From: Pusillimonas sp. TS35
Lineage (GTDB): Bacteria; Pseudomonadota; Gammaproteobacteria; Burkholderiales; Burkholderiaceae_B
DNA length: 64,000 nucleotides
Direction of reading: 5' to 3'
Assembly (NCBI RefSeq): GCF_009857885.1
Contig: NZ_WWER01000002.1
Span: 124,001 to 188,000 of the forward strand
The position numbers were made by a program, and so were the translations under genes. Positions 35,102-44,275 of the stretch are shown here, piece by piece (positions within the stretch are counted from its first letter, which is position 1; each line of letters opens with the position of its first letter). The notes beneath the pieces were generated by a model. That model was not told the DNA's origin, did not search any database, and worked only from the letters and a program-made list of their open reading frames with translations.

Positions 35102-36501
35102 TCGAGGCTGGCGCGGGCCTTGCGCAAAATCGCAGGCTCAATGCCGGCGGCCTCGCGATATTTGGCCACAGTGCGCCGGGCGATGACGACGCCCTGCTCG
35201 GCCAGTCTCGCCGCGATCTGGCTGTCGGACAGCGGCTTGCGTGGTGATTCGGCCTGTACCAGCTTGGCGATCAGGGAGCGCACGGCGGTGGCGGACGTGG
35301 CTTCGCCGTCGTCCGTCTGCACCGCGGTGCCGAAGAAGCGCTTGAGCTCGAACACCCCCCAGGGCGTCTGGGCATACTTTTGACGCGTGGCACGTGACAC
35401 GGTGGACTCGTGCATGCCCAGGACCTCGGCGATATCGCGCAGCACCAGCGGCTTCATGGCCTGCACGCCCTCTTCGAAAAAACCCTGCTGGCGATCCACA
35501 ATGGCCTGCGCCACCCGCAAAATGGTGACAAAGCGCTGGTGCATGCTTTTAATCAAACCGTGCGCCTGCTGCAGCTGTGCCTGCATAGCGGCGGATTCGG
35601 GCGCCTTATCGAGTAGCGTTTCGTAGATAACATTCACGCGCAGCCGTGGCATGACCGCCGGGTTAATGCTGGCCCGCCAGCGCTTGCCCACACTGCGCAC
35701 CAAGACGTCGGGGATGATGTAATCGGCCGGCGAGCCGGCCCAATTGCGCGCGGGCCGGGGCTCGAGCGACAACAACAAGGCATGGGCCGCCTGCAGCGTG
35801 GCTGCATCACAACCCAGCGCACCGCGCAGGCGCGTCAGGTTGCCCGTGGCAAGTATCTCGAGGTGCTGATCAGCAATGCGCAGCGCACAGGCATAGGCCT
35901 GCTCGTCGGCGGCGAGGTCGCCGCTGGCGTGGCGGCTCTTCAGTTGCAGCGCCAGGCATTCGCCAAGTGAGGTGGCGGCGATTCCGAGTGGGTCGAACGA
36001 TTGCAGCAGCCGCAGGGCAGCATGCAGCTCTTCGGGCTCAACGCTCAGCTCTGGCGGCAGACAGGCGTGGATATCGCTCAGTGGCGTGGCCAGGTAGCCA
36101 TTGTCGTCGAGTTCGTCGATCAGGATCGTGACCAGACCGCGGTCGCGCGGAGAGGCGCGCGTGAGCTGCAGTTGCTCAAGCAGGTGGTCCTGCAGGGTTT
36201 CGGGGATGGCGGCCTCGGGCCGCACCGCTTCATCGTCGGCATTCGCAGTGCTGGCGCGCCCGCCAACGCCCTGCGTCGCCCATCGGTCTTCCTGCGCGCG
36301 CTCTTCCCCCGCCACCGAGCCATCGGCTTCGGTGTCATACTCTTCCTCGCGTTCGAGCAGGGGGTTTTCGTCCAGCGCGTGCGCCACTTCAAGCTCAAGA
36401 TCCTGCGTCGACAACTGCAGAAACCGGATCGATTGCTGCAGCTGCGGCGTCAGGGCCAGTTGCTGATGCTGACGAAGCTCTAGTGATTGACGCGATTGCA
36501 T
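35083..36501 (-). CDS. rpoN: RNA polymerase sigma-54 factor
   Basis: 472 residues from the ATG at 36501. Region I is Gln/Leu-rich (MQSRQSLELRQHQQLALTPQLQQ). An acidic region II (EREEEYDTEADG) follows, then the core-binding and HTH domains. The RpoN box is ARRTVAKYREAAGI near the C terminus. It directs RNA polymerase to -24/-12 promoters with activator ATPases. No hpf or ptsN gene is adjacent. The 3' end carries a 20-bp duplication. It is divergent from a small membrane protein gene with 16 bases between starts. Confidence 0.96.
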   Translation of the reverse strand: MQSRQSLELRQHQQLALTPQLQQSIRFLQLSTQDLELEVAHALDENPLLEREEEYDTEADGSVAGEERAQEDRWATQGVGGRASTANADDEAVRPEAAIPETLQDHLLEQLQLTRASPRDRGLVTILIDELDDNGYLATPLSDIHACLPPELSVEPEELHAALRLLQSFDPLGIAATSLGECLALQLKSRHASGDLAADEQAYACALRIADQHLEILATGNLTRLRGALGCDAATLQAAHALLLSLEPRPARNWAGSPADYIIPDVLVRSVGKRWRASINPAVMPRLRVNVIYETLLDKAPESAAMQAQLQQAHGLIKSMHQRFVTILRVAQAIVDRQQGFFEEGVQAMKPLVLRDIAEVLGMHESTVSRATRQKYAQTPWGVFELKRFFGTAVQTDDGEATSATAVRSLIAKLVQAESPRKPLSDSQIAARLAEQGVVIARRTVAKYREAAGIEPAILRKARASLDPGTPG

Positions 36502-36517
36502 AGATAAAATACCCAGT

Positions 36518-37126
36518 ATGAAGCCGACCACATCCCCACACCAGCCGACCGCCGCCGACCACGCCCTGCTGCGCAGCACATTGCTGAAGCTGACCGCCTC
36601 GCAAATCATACTTTGCGTGGTGGTCGTTGCAGTGGTGGCACTGGTTTGGTATGACCTGCTGAACCGCCTGGTGGATTTCGGGCGAGGCATCGACTATAGC
36701 GGCCTGCAGGCCCTTGGGGTACAGGCCGTTGCCTTGCTGCAGCAGTACAACCCGTTTTTCTGGTGGGCGGTGGTCGCCCTGTGCACGCTTATTATTGCCT
36801 ATTTTCTGTATGGCTTCGTACAAAGCACCCGCAGGCGCGTGCGGCAGCGCCTGGTCAACGAATCCACCGTCGCCATGCTCGCGTCGCAGTTGTCCGAGCC
36901 GGCCCTGGAAGTGCTGCGCTGGGTCTGGCGCGATAGCCGCCACCCTATTACCGTTGGCGATTTGCAACGCACAGCGGCCGAACTTCGGCACGGCCGCGCC
37001 GCCAAAATCCACCTTGCACGCAGCCACGCCGCCCTGCTTCGGCCGCCACGCGCATCAACCGAGCCGGCGCCCGACGCACCGCCATCCGCCCCGCAGGGCG
37101 ATACAAAAGGCTTGCCAACACACTAG
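36518..37126 (+). CDS. Hypothetical membrane protein divergent from rpoN
   Basis: 202 residues, not recognised. Two transmembrane segments lie near residues 30-50 (IILCVVVVAVVALVWYDLL) and 82-104 (FFWWAVVALCTLIIAYFLYGF). A basic soluble C-terminal half follows (RRRVRQRLVNESTVAML, RHGRAAKIHLARSHAALL) with a Pro-rich tail. The basic part has a weak winged-helix-like look (ALEVLRWVWRDSRHPITVGDLQRTAAEL). It starts 16 bases from the rpoN start, so promoters must overlap. The leuA leader follows. Confidence 0.6.
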   Translation: MKPTTSPHQPTAADHALLRSTLLKLTASQIILCVVVVAVVALVWYDLLNRLVDFGRGIDYSGLQALGVQAVALLQQYNPFFWWAVVALCTLIIAYFLYGFVQSTRRRVRQRLVNESTVAMLASQLSEPALEVLRWVWRDSRHPITVGDLQRTAAELRHGRAAKIHLARSHAALLRPPRASTEPAPDAPPSAPQGDTKGLPTH

Positions 37127-37148
37127 AAATATGGTGGACTATCACCTT

Positions 37149-37292
37149 ATGAATATTCGCAACGCCATCTCGCCAGATGTCATTACTGCCGGCTCCACGG
37201 CAGTAGCGTTGCCTGCCTGCGTATCCTCGCGCAGCGCCTCCCTCTCGCTACTGGCCCTACCCCTGCTGCTACCGATCGGTTGCCGGGCCTAG
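37149..37292 (+). CDS. leuL: Leucine-rich leader peptide of leuA
   Basis: 47 codons beginning MNIRNAISPD and ending in PIGCRA. Ten codons at 37242-37271 contain seven leucines (L-S-L-L-A-L-P-L-L-L), three of them the rare CTA. It ends 147 bases before leuA. A 9-bp stem (37277-37285 with 37308-37316, one G-U) overlaps the leader end. It excludes a second stem (37297-37302 with 37319-37324), as expected for alternative pairing in attenuation. No U-run terminator is seen, so the exact mechanism is open. Too little conservation is visible to exclude chance fully. Confidence 0.65.
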   Translation: MNIRNAISPDVITAGSTAVALPACVSSRSASLSLLALPLLLPIGCRA

Positions 37293-37324
37293 CGTTGCGT
37301 GGCAGTTCGGCAGCCGTTCCACGC
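37277..37324 (+). promoter_or_regulatory. Candidate attenuator stems of leuA
   Basis: Two mutually exclusive stems (37277-37285/37308-37316 and 37297-37302/37319-37324) straddle the end of the leader peptide. A ribosome stalled at the leucine codons would stop before the first stem. No poly-U follows; Rho-dependent or translational control are alternatives. Confidence 0.4.
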
Positions 37325-37439
37325 CACAATCCTATTCCGTTCACCCACCGTTTATCGCTACCCGCCCCTCGCAGGCATAGCCGCTGCAATACCCAGGTGA
37401 ACGCATAAGTACAGCAGAATATCGAATACAGGTGCCCCC

Positions 37440-39131
37440 ATGATTGCCAACCCTTCCGACAAATACCGTCCATTTGTGCCGTTCGCACGTGATTTTTCCG
37501 AGCGTACTTGGCCCAGCAAGCGGATCACCCATCCGCCCATCTGGATGAGCACCGACCTGCGCGATGGCAACCAGTCACTGATCGAACCCATGAGCGTAGA
37601 ACGCAAGCTGCGCCTCTTCGAGCAGTTGGTCAAGATCGGTTTCAAGGAAATCGAGGTGGGTTTTCCGTCTGCCTCACAGACGGATTTCGATTTTGTGCGC
37701 AAGCTGGTCGACGAACAGCGTATCCCTGAAGACGTCACCATTATTGTGCTCACCCAGTCGCGCGACGACCTGATCCGCCGCACGGTCGAATCCGCCGCTG
37801 GCGCCAAGCGAGCCATCGTCCACTTGTACAACGCCTGCGCACCCGCGTTCCGCAAGATCGTCTTCAACATGAGCAAAGAAGAGGTCAAGCAGATTGCGCT
37901 GAACGGCACACGCCTGGTCAAGCAACTGACGTCCGAGCACCCTGAAACATACTGGCGCTACGAGTACTCGCCCGAGGTGTTCAGCACAACAGAACCCGAA
38001 TTCGCCCTGGACGTCTGCAATGCCGTGACCGAAGTGTGGCAGCCCACACCCGAATCCAAGATCATCTACAACCTGCCGGCAACGGTCGAGGCGACCACGC
38101 CCAATATGTATGCCGACCAGATTGAATGGATGCACAATAACCTGAACAAGCGCGACTGTATCGTGCTGAGCGTGCACCCACACAATGACCGCGGCACCGC
38201 GGTGGCGGCCGCCGAGATGGCCGTTATGGCGGGTGCCGACCGCATCGAGGGCTGCCTGTTTGGCAATGGCGAGCGCACCGGCAACGTAGACTTGGTTACG
38301 CTGGCATTGAATCTGTATACCCAGGGCATCCACCCCGGCCTGGATTTCTCCGACATCGATGAAGTGCGCCGCTGCGTCGAATACTGCAACCAATTGCCGG
38401 TACATCCGCGCCACCCCTATGCGGGCGATCTCGTCTTCACGGCGTTTTCGGGCTCGCACCAGGATGCAATCAAAAAGGGCTTCGCGCAGCAGCAGCCCGA
38501 TGCGCTCTGGGAAGTCCCGTACCTGCCGATTGATCCGGCCGACCTGGGCCGCAGCTACGATGCGGTGATCCGCGTGAACAGCCAGTCGGGCAAGGGCGGC
38601 GTGTCGTACCTGCTCGAACAGGAGCACGGCCTGGTGTTGCCGCGCCGCCTGCAGATTGAGTTCAGCCGCGCCATCCAGCGCGTGACAGACCAAACAGGCG
38701 CCGAAGTCACGGCGACGCAGGTATACGATATTTTCGCCGACGAGTACCTGAAGTTGGACAAGCCGTGGAAGCTGGTGCGCCACCGCGTAACGGGCGATCC
38801 GAAGGCGGGCAAGGGCCAGCAGTTCCAGATCGAAGTCGAACTGGAAGAAAACGGCGAAATCCGCAATCTGGTCGGCCGAGGTGATGGTGCGATCTCGGCC
38901 TTCGTGGCCGCGCTGGATGCGGATATCAAGATTATGGATTACACCGAACACGCGATCGGCACAGGTGCGGATACGCGCGCAGCCAGTTATGTAGAGGTGC
39001 GCGTAGGGGATTCACCGACCGGGTTTGGCGTCGGCATTCACGAGGATATTGTCACAGCCTCGTTCCTGGCCATTCTGGGCGCGGTCAATCGCCATGCGGT
39101 CAGCCGCAAGGCTGAGGCGATCGCCGCCTGA
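37440..39131 (+). CDS. leuA: 2-Isopropylmalate synthase (long form)
   Basis: 563 residues. The HMGL-like catalytic domain begins [17 protein letters not shown]; the metal-binding His pair is in [19 protein letters not shown]-terminal LeuA regulatory domain follows, with leucine feedback expected. The length is that of the LeuA type 2 group found in many beta-proteobacteria and actinobacteria. It condenses acetyl-CoA and 2-oxoisovalerate, the first step of leucine synthesis. A leader peptide rich in leucine lies upstream and an intrinsic terminator downstream, so it is a single-gene unit. Confidence 0.96.
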   Translation: MIANPSDKYRPFVPFARDFSERTWPSKRITHPPIWMSTDLRDGNQSLIEPMSVERKLRLFEQLVKIGFKEIEVGFPSASQTDFDFVRKLVDEQRIPEDVTIIVLTQSRDDLIRRTVESAAGAKRAIVHLYNACAPAFRKIVFNMSKEEVKQIALNGTRLVKQLTSEHPETYWRYEYSPEVFSTTEPEFALDVCNAVTEVWQPTPESKIIYNLPATVEATTPNMYADQIEWMHNNLNKRDCIVLSVHPHNDRGTAVAAAEMAVMAGADRIEGCLFGNGERTGNVDLVTLALNLYTQGIHPGLDFSDIDEVRRCVEYCNQLPVHPRHPYAGDLVFTAFSGSHQDAIKKGFAQQQPDALWEVPYLPIDPADLGRSYDAVIRVNSQSGKGGVSYLLEQEHGLVLPRRLQIEFSRAIQRVTDQTGAEVTATQVYDIFADEYLKLDKPWKLVRHRVTGDPKAGKGQQFQIEVELEENGEIRNLVGRGDGAISAFVAALDADIKIMDYTEHAIGTGADTRAASYVEVRVGDSPTGFGVGIHEDIVTASFLAILGAVNRHAVSRKAEAIAA

Positions 39132-39215
39132 TGCTTGTTATTCCCGCCGTCCTGTCGCCACACGCGACAGACCGGCAGCCAGATTCCTGATCGGAACGGC
39201 ACTGCATATACCCCG

Positions 39216-39254
39216 AAAACCGGCGTCGACACAATCGACGCCGGTTTTGTTTTT
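39216..39254 (+). terminator. Intrinsic terminator of leuA
   Basis: A perfect 14-bp stem (39216-39229 with 39235-39248) with a 5-base loop is followed by GTTTTT. It lies 85 bases past the leuA stop. Confidence 0.93.
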
Positions 39255-39797
39255 GAGCCGTTATGGTCTTGGGTGAGGCGTCTTCAGCATTGCCGGCGAT
39301 GCGCAAAGCGCTACCCGAGTCAGTTGTTCGTTATCTTCCAGATCTATTCGAGGCGTTTGTACCGATGCGGCTCCATGTGTACATCCGCTTCGGCCACTGG
39401 TCTTGCATCCTCCGGGAACCATTCCCCACAGATGCCAAGCTTTATCCTTTCAGCACCGCGCTGTTGCATTACGCCCGAACGGTGGCGCTGGCGCGGGCCC
39501 AAGTGCCCATCGTCGCGTCCTGCGCATGTCGGCGCGCATCGGCCCAATTGCCGCCAGATCACGGTTGACCCAGTGCATAGCAGCCCGCAACCTTTCGGGC
39601 AGGTAATGGGCTTGAACGCCACTAGGCCCGGCATCGCGTTGCCAGCCACAGCCAATCAGATGACACAACCCGGGGTTTCCTGCATACGCTCGCTCTCACC
39701 GGCTCGTATACTGCGGCTAAAGCTTGGCGTGCCGATGAGCCGCGCGCCGGGCTTGCGCGCAGTTGCAGTAATCAGGCGGCAACATTTGATGCTTATG
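39255..39797. other. Gene-free stretch between leuA and lacI-type gene
   Basis: About 540 bases hold several short open frames on both strands, none with a recognisable protein, credible ribosome-binding site or codon usage like the neighbours. It may be decayed coding DNA. Nothing else is seen apart from the LacI operator at its right end. Confidence 0.5.
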
Positions 39798-39798
39798 A

Positions 39799-39812
39799 TG
39801 AAAACGTTTTCA
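39799..39812. promoter_or_regulatory. LacI-family operator
   Basis: TGAAAACGTTTTCA is a perfect 14-bp palindrome with a central CG, the usual layout of LacI/GalR-family sites. It lies 26 bases before the regulator's GTG start, so autoregulation and control of the downstream operon are likely. Confidence 0.8.
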
Positions 39813-39838
39813 ATCCCCACCCCTCCCGGGAGAACATT

Positions 39839-40849
39839 GTGGACGACATGCGGCGCAAAACCCCAGTCTCGATCATCGAGATTGCACGCCAGGCAGGCGT
39901 ATCGCCCGCCACAGTGTCGCGTGCCTTCAACCGCCCCGAACTCGTCCGTGACGAAACACTGACAGCCATACGTGCCGTTGCACACAACAGCGGTTTCCGG
40001 CCCAACCGTGTAGGCAGCAGCCTGCGAGCGGGCCATACACGCACCATAGGCTTGCTGCTGCCTACCCTCACAAACCCCGTATTCGCCGAATGCTTCGAAG
40101 GCGCCGAAGCCCACGCCCGAGCGGCAGGATACAGCGTCATGATGTCCACCTCAGGCTACCAGCCGCAAACCGAGGCCAGCGCTGTCCATGAGCTTCTGGA
40201 CCACCGTGTGGAAGGGCTGATTCTCACGGTAGGCAACCCCGCCCGCAACCATATGCTGCGCGCACTGCGCAAACAGGGCATGCCATACATATTGGTCTAC
40301 AACGAGTCGCGCACGCTGCCTTTTGTTTCAGTAAACAACAGCGCGGCAGCGGCGGCGATGGTGTCGCACCTGGCCACACTCGGGCATCGCCGCATCGGCT
40401 TCATCAGCGGCCCGCTGGCGGCGTCTGACCGCGCACGCCTGCGGCTCCAGGGGGCGCGCCGCCAGGCGAAAGTGCTTGGGCTGCCCGAGGTGCGGCACTG
40501 GATTGCGCCCAAACATACCGGCGCGCACATGGACTCACTGTATCAATTGATCAATGGCCCCGAAGCACCAACAGTGCTGTTCTGCTCCAACGATTTGTTG
40601 GCCTGTTCGGTGATCTCTCAGCTTGCAACATTGGGTCTGCGTGTCCCGAAGGATATTTCTGTATGCGGGTTCGACGGCATCAAGATCGGTAGCCTGATGA
40701 CGCCCCCACTCACATCTGTGGCGCAACCCAGCCGCGAATTCGGCGCGCGCGCCTGTGCCATGCTCCTCACTAACCTGGCGGGCCATCGCCCACCTTCAAT
40801 ACGCTTGGCACACTGCATTGTCGAAGGAGGAACCGTTGCCGCACGCTGA
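39839..40849 (+). CDS. LacI-family transcriptional regulator
   Basis: 336 residues from a GTG at 39839, with GGGAGA 5 bases upstream; an ATG at 39848 is the alternative. The HTH is PVSIIEIARQAGVSPATVSRAFNRPE and the hinge helix reads VGSSLRAGHTRTIGLLLPTLTNPVF. A periplasmic-binding-protein-like effector domain follows (CSNDLLACSVISQLATLGLRVPKDISVCGFD). It is the first gene of the phosphoesterase/ABC locus. Its operator lies just upstream. The effector may be a phosphorylated or glycerol compound, by context only. Confidence 0.92.
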   Translation: MDDMRRKTPVSIIEIARQAGVSPATVSRAFNRPELVRDETLTAIRAVAHNSGFRPNRVGSSLRAGHTRTIGLLLPTLTNPVFAECFEGAEAHARAAGYSVMMSTSGYQPQTEASAVHELLDHRVEGLILTVGNPARNHMLRALRKQGMPYILVYNESRTLPFVSVNNSAAAAAMVSHLATLGHRRIGFISGPLAASDRARLRLQGARRQAKVLGLPEVRHWIAPKHTGAHMDSLYQLINGPEAPTVLFCSNDLLACSVISQLATLGLRVPKDISVCGFDGIKIGSLMTPPLTSVAQPSREFGARACAMLLTNLAGHRPPSIRLAHCIVEGGTVAAR

Positions 40850-40883
40850 AATCCTTCCAACATCCCAGCACACGAGAACCTCT

Positions 40884-41705
40884 ATGCTGATTGCACAAAT
40901 CACCGATCTGCACATACGCATGCCAGGCCAAAAAGCCTATAGGGTGGTGGAGACAGGCCAATACCTGCCGCCCGCCATCGAAGCGCTGAACAACTTGTAT
41001 GTGCGGCCCGATGCCGTGATCATCAGCGGCGACCTCACCGATTTCGGCCGCCCGCAGGAATACGCGCACCTGCGCCAGATGCTCGACGCATTGAAGTGCC
41101 GGTATTTTCTGATGCCCGGCAACCACGACGCACGAGACGAGCTGAAACGCACCTTCAATGATCACGCCTACCTGCATACCGACAGCGAGTTTCTGCAGTA
41201 CACCGTTGATGACTACCCGGTACGCCTGTTGATGCTCGATACAGTGGTATCGCATGAAAGCCATGGCCAGCTGTGCCCGGTGCGGCTGGCATGGCTTGCA
41301 GAGCGCTTGGCGGAACAACCGGGTCGGCCGACGATTATTGCCATGCATCACCCCCCTTTTGAAACCGGCATCGCCCATATGGATGCAATGGGGCTGCTCG
41401 AAGGCGCACCCGAGCTCGAGCGCCTGGTAGCACGCTACCCCAATATAGAGCGCATTATCTGCGGACACGTGCACCGCACGATTTTCCGGCGCTTCGGCGG
41501 AACCGTGGTATCGATCTGTCCCAGCACCGCTCACCAGATCGTCCTGGACCTGCGCCCCGACGGGCCCGACGCCTTCATCATGGAGCCGTCCGCTTTTCAT
41601 TTGCATGAATGGCGCGGCGGCGCATTGATCACCCACCATGCCTACATCGGCAAGTTCGCCGGCCCCTACCCCTTTCGTGAAGAGGGTGCGTTGATCGACG
41701 AATAG
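40884..41705 (+). CDS. Class III phosphodiesterase (CpdA/GpdQ-like metallophosphoesterase)
   Basis: 273 residues. The calcineurin-type metal motifs are complete: DLHI (DxH), GDLTDFGR (GDxxD), GNHD, then MHHPP and GHVHR. This is the layout of cAMP phosphodiesterase CpdA and of glycerophosphodiesterase GpdQ. The context of a Ugp-like importer favours hydrolysis of an imported glycerophosphodiester. It lies 34 bases after the regulator gene. The enzyme has no signal peptide and so acts in the cytoplasm. Sequence alone does not separate the two activities. Confidence 0.85.
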   Translation: MLIAQITDLHIRMPGQKAYRVVETGQYLPPAIEALNNLYVRPDAVIISGDLTDFGRPQEYAHLRQMLDALKCRYFLMPGNHDARDELKRTFNDHAYLHTDSEFLQYTVDDYPVRLLMLDTVVSHESHGQLCPVRLAWLAERLAEQPGRPTIIAMHHPPFETGIAHMDAMGLLEGAPELERLVARYPNIERIICGHVHRTIFRRFGGTVVSICPSTAHQIVLDLRPDGPDAFIMEPSAFHLHEWRGGALITHHAYIGKFAGPYPFREEGALIDE

Positions 41706-41735
41706 CGATCCGTACCGAAGTGTGCCGCCACCACA

Positions 41736-41783
41736 CATCAACAAACGCATCAACAAACGCATCAACAAACGCATCAACAAACG
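41736..41783. repeat. 12-bp minisatellite, four perfect units
   Basis: CATCAACAAACG is repeated four times without mismatch between the phosphoesterase stop and the ABC ATPase start at 41809. It is in frame with the ATPase (INKR repeats), but the ATG with AGGAAA at 41809 makes it 5' untranslated spacer. Confidence 0.88.
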
Positions 41784-41808
41784 CTTCGAGCAACACACCA
41801 GGAAACGC

Positions 41809-42921
41809 ATGTCTGAGATTGTTCTTGAGTCTGTCGTGAAGCAGTACGGCGAAACACCACGCCATGCCGCGACGCCCCCGCCAGCGGTGGATCACATCAG
41901 CTTCACGCTACAGGCAGGTACGCTGAATGTACTGCTCGGCCCCTCGGGCTGCGGCAAGTCGACCACCCTGCGCATGATCGCCGGGCTGGACACCCCGACC
42001 AGCGGGCGCGTGTATATCGGCGGCCGCGATGTCACTGATCTGGCGCCCGCACAACGCAAGATCTCGATGGTGTTCCAGAGTTATGCGTTGTTTCCCCATC
42101 TCACCGTAAAGGAAAATATCCTGTTTGGCCTGCGCGTGCGCAAAGAACCGCGTACCCGCTATGCACAGCGCCTGAGCCAAGTGGCCGAACTGCTGGGGCT
42201 CACCGCGCTGCTCGAACGCAAACCGTCACAATTGTCGGGCGGGCAGCAGCAGCGTGTAGCGCTGGGCCGCGCCGTGATTTCGCAGGCGCCGGTGTGCCTG
42301 ATGGATGAACCGCTGTCCAACCTAGACGCGCAACTGCGCCACGACATGCGGCGCGAGATCCGCGCGTTGCAGCAGCAGTTGGGCATCACGATGGTCTATG
42401 TAACGCATGACCAGACCGAGGCCATGAGCATGGCCGACCGCGTTGTGCTGCTGAACGCCGGCCGCATCGAACAAAACGATACGCCCGACCTCCTGTACAG
42501 CCAGCCACGCAGCACATTCGCGGCGCGCTTCATCGGCACACCGCCCATGAACCTGCTCACGCTGGACAATGCCACATGCCAGGCACTGCAAGGCTGGCTG
42601 CCCGCGGATGCGCCCATCACGCCCGCCGGCCGACTGGGTATACGGCCCGAGCATATCGAACTTGTGGCGCCCCCTGCCGCGGCTGGCGCGTGCCTGGATG
42701 CCACCGTGGAAACCGTTGAGTACTTCGGCGCCGACTCCATCGTGGTGTGCCGGATCGGCGGCAACCGAGGCGTGGCGGTGCGCGCTGCCGGCCACGTGCG
42801 TGCACAAGCCGATGAGCACATCTGCCTGCGATGGCGCCACGAGTATCTGCATTTCTTCGACGACGCCGGCCAAGTGCTACCCCGCGACGCCGGCGCGGCA
42901 AGCCCAAACGAATTGTCCTGA
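41809..42921 (+). CDS. ugpC: ABC transporter ATPase, UgpC/MalK type
   Basis: 370 residues from the ATG at 41809, with AGGAAA upstream. Walker A is GPSGCGKST, the signature LSGGQQQRVALGRAV, Walker B VCLMDEPLSNLD. A C-terminal TOBE-like domain (LGIRPEHIELVAPP) is typical of MalK/UgpC ATPases. It powers the sugar- or glycerophosphate-type importer whose other parts follow. The 29-residue upstream extension is a repeat and not part of the protein. Confidence 0.87.
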   Translation: MSEIVLESVVKQYGETPRHAATPPPAVDHISFTLQAGTLNVLLGPSGCGKSTTLRMIAGLDTPTSGRVYIGGRDVTDLAPAQRKISMVFQSYALFPHLTVKENILFGLRVRKEPRTRYAQRLSQVAELLGLTALLERKPSQLSGGQQQRVALGRAVISQAPVCLMDEPLSNLDAQLRHDMRREIRALQQQLGITMVYVTHDQTEAMSMADRVVLLNAGRIEQNDTPDLLYSQPRSTFAARFIGTPPMNLLTLDNATCQALQGWLPADAPITPAGRLGIRPEHIELVAPPAAAGACLDATVETVEYFGADSIVVCRIGGNRGVAVRAAGHVRAQADEHICLRWRHEYLHFFDDAGQVLPRDAGAASPNELS

Positions 42922-42964
42922 ATCCCCTCCCACCGTACTTCTTTCTCACAAGGAAAACGACATT

Positions 42965-44260
42965 ATGCGACGCACTGTCCTCAAAACCCTGATCATCGGC
43001 CTGGCGGGCGCCCTGAGCACCGCGCCGGCCTGGGCCCAAGCCGCACCCGTGGAACTGGAGTTCTACTATCCGGTGGCAGTGGGTGGCCCCATCACCAAAA
43101 TTGTCGACGGCATGGTGGCCGACTTCGAGAAGAGCCATCCCGACATCAAGGTAAAGTCAGTCTATGCCGGCTCATACCAGGATTCAGTGGCCAAGGCCCT
43201 GACGGCGCACAAGGGCGGCAGTGCGCCGCAAGTGGCAGTGCTGCTGTCCACCGACATGTTCACGCTGATCGACGAGGGCGCGATTGTGCCCTTCGATCCG
43301 ATGATCAAGACGGAGGAAGACAAAAAGTGGCTAAGCGGCTTTTACCCAGCATTCATGGCCAACAGCCAGACTGGCGGCAAGACGTGGGGCATCCCCTTCC
43401 AGCGCTCCACCATCGTCATGTACTACAACAAAGATCTGTTCAAGAAGGCAGGCCTGAACCCCGACACCCCGCCCGGCACCTGGGATGAACTGGTGCAGCA
43501 GGCGGACAAACTGACACAGCGCGGCGCCGATGGCCAGACCACGCAATGGGGCCTGGAAATTCCCTCCGGTGGCGCCTTTGCCTACTGGCTGTTCCAGGCA
43601 CTCACCACACCCAATGATGTGCTGCTGATGAACCCGGAGGGCAATGAAATCTACTTCGACAAGCCTGCCGTGATCGAGGCCGTACAGTACTGGCACGACC
43701 TGGCCTACAAGCACAAAGTGATGCCTGCCGGCACGATAGACTGGGGCACTACGCCCAAAGACTTCCTGGTGGGCAAGACGGCCATGATGTGGACCACCAC
43801 CGGCAACCTGACCAATGTGCGCAAGAACGCAAGCTTCGACTTCGGCGTGGCGCCCATGCCCAAGGCCAAGCGCGGCGGCAGCCCCACCGGCGGCGGCAAC
43901 TTCTACGTATTTGAATCGGCCACGCCGGCGCAGCGCGACGCCGCCTTTACGTTCGTGAAGTGGATGACCAGCCCCGAGAACGCCGCCGCCTGGAGCATTG
44001 CCACGGGCTACGTTGCCGTGTCGCCGGCAGCCTGGGAAACCGACGCCATGAAGGCCTATGTGAAGGAAGTACCGCAGGCCACCGTGGCACGCGACCAACT
44101 CAAGGTCAGCGTGGCCGAGTTTTCCACGCATGATAACCAGCGCGTCACCAAGCTGCTGAACGACAACCTGCAGGCAGTCCTCACCAACGCCAAAACGCCC
44201 GAGGAAGCCATGAAAGACGCTCAGGCACAGGCAACCCGTCTGCTGCGGCCTTACAGGTAA
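42965..44260 (+). CDS. ugpB: Periplasmic glycerol-3-phosphate-type binding protein (UgpB-like)
   Basis: 431 residues. Signal peptide MRRTVLKTLIIGLAGALSTAPAWAQ precedes a family 1 solute-binding protein. GIPFQRSTIVMYYNKDLFKKAGLNPDTPPGTWDEL aligns closely with E. coli UgpB. The C-terminal half has MMWTTTGNLTNVR, also UgpB-like. It would bind sn-glycerol-3-phosphate or its diesters. The adjacent phosphoesterase supports diesters. AAGGAAAA precedes the start. The ligand is inferred from similarity and context, not from binding residues. Confidence 0.85.
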   Translation: MRRTVLKTLIIGLAGALSTAPAWAQAAPVELEFYYPVAVGGPITKIVDGMVADFEKSHPDIKVKSVYAGSYQDSVAKALTAHKGGSAPQVAVLLSTDMFTLIDEGAIVPFDPMIKTEEDKKWLSGFYPAFMANSQTGGKTWGIPFQRSTIVMYYNKDLFKKAGLNPDTPPGTWDELVQQADKLTQRGADGQTTQWGLEIPSGGAFAYWLFQALTTPNDVLLMNPEGNEIYFDKPAVIEAVQYWHDLAYKHKVMPAGTIDWGTTPKDFLVGKTAMMWTTTGNLTNVRKNASFDFGVAPMPKAKRGGSPTGGGNFYVFESATPAQRDAAFTFVKWMTSPENAAAWSIATGYVAVSPAAWETDAMKAYVKEVPQATVARDQLKVSVAEFSTHDNQRVTKLLNDNLQAVLTNAKTPEEAMKDAQAQATRLLRPYR

Positions 44261-44275
44261 GGGGCCAGGCCTGCC

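Noticed and set aside
39263-39668. Short open frames between leuA and the LacI gene
   Set aside because: No recognisable protein, no ribosome-binding site and codon usage unlike the neighbours.
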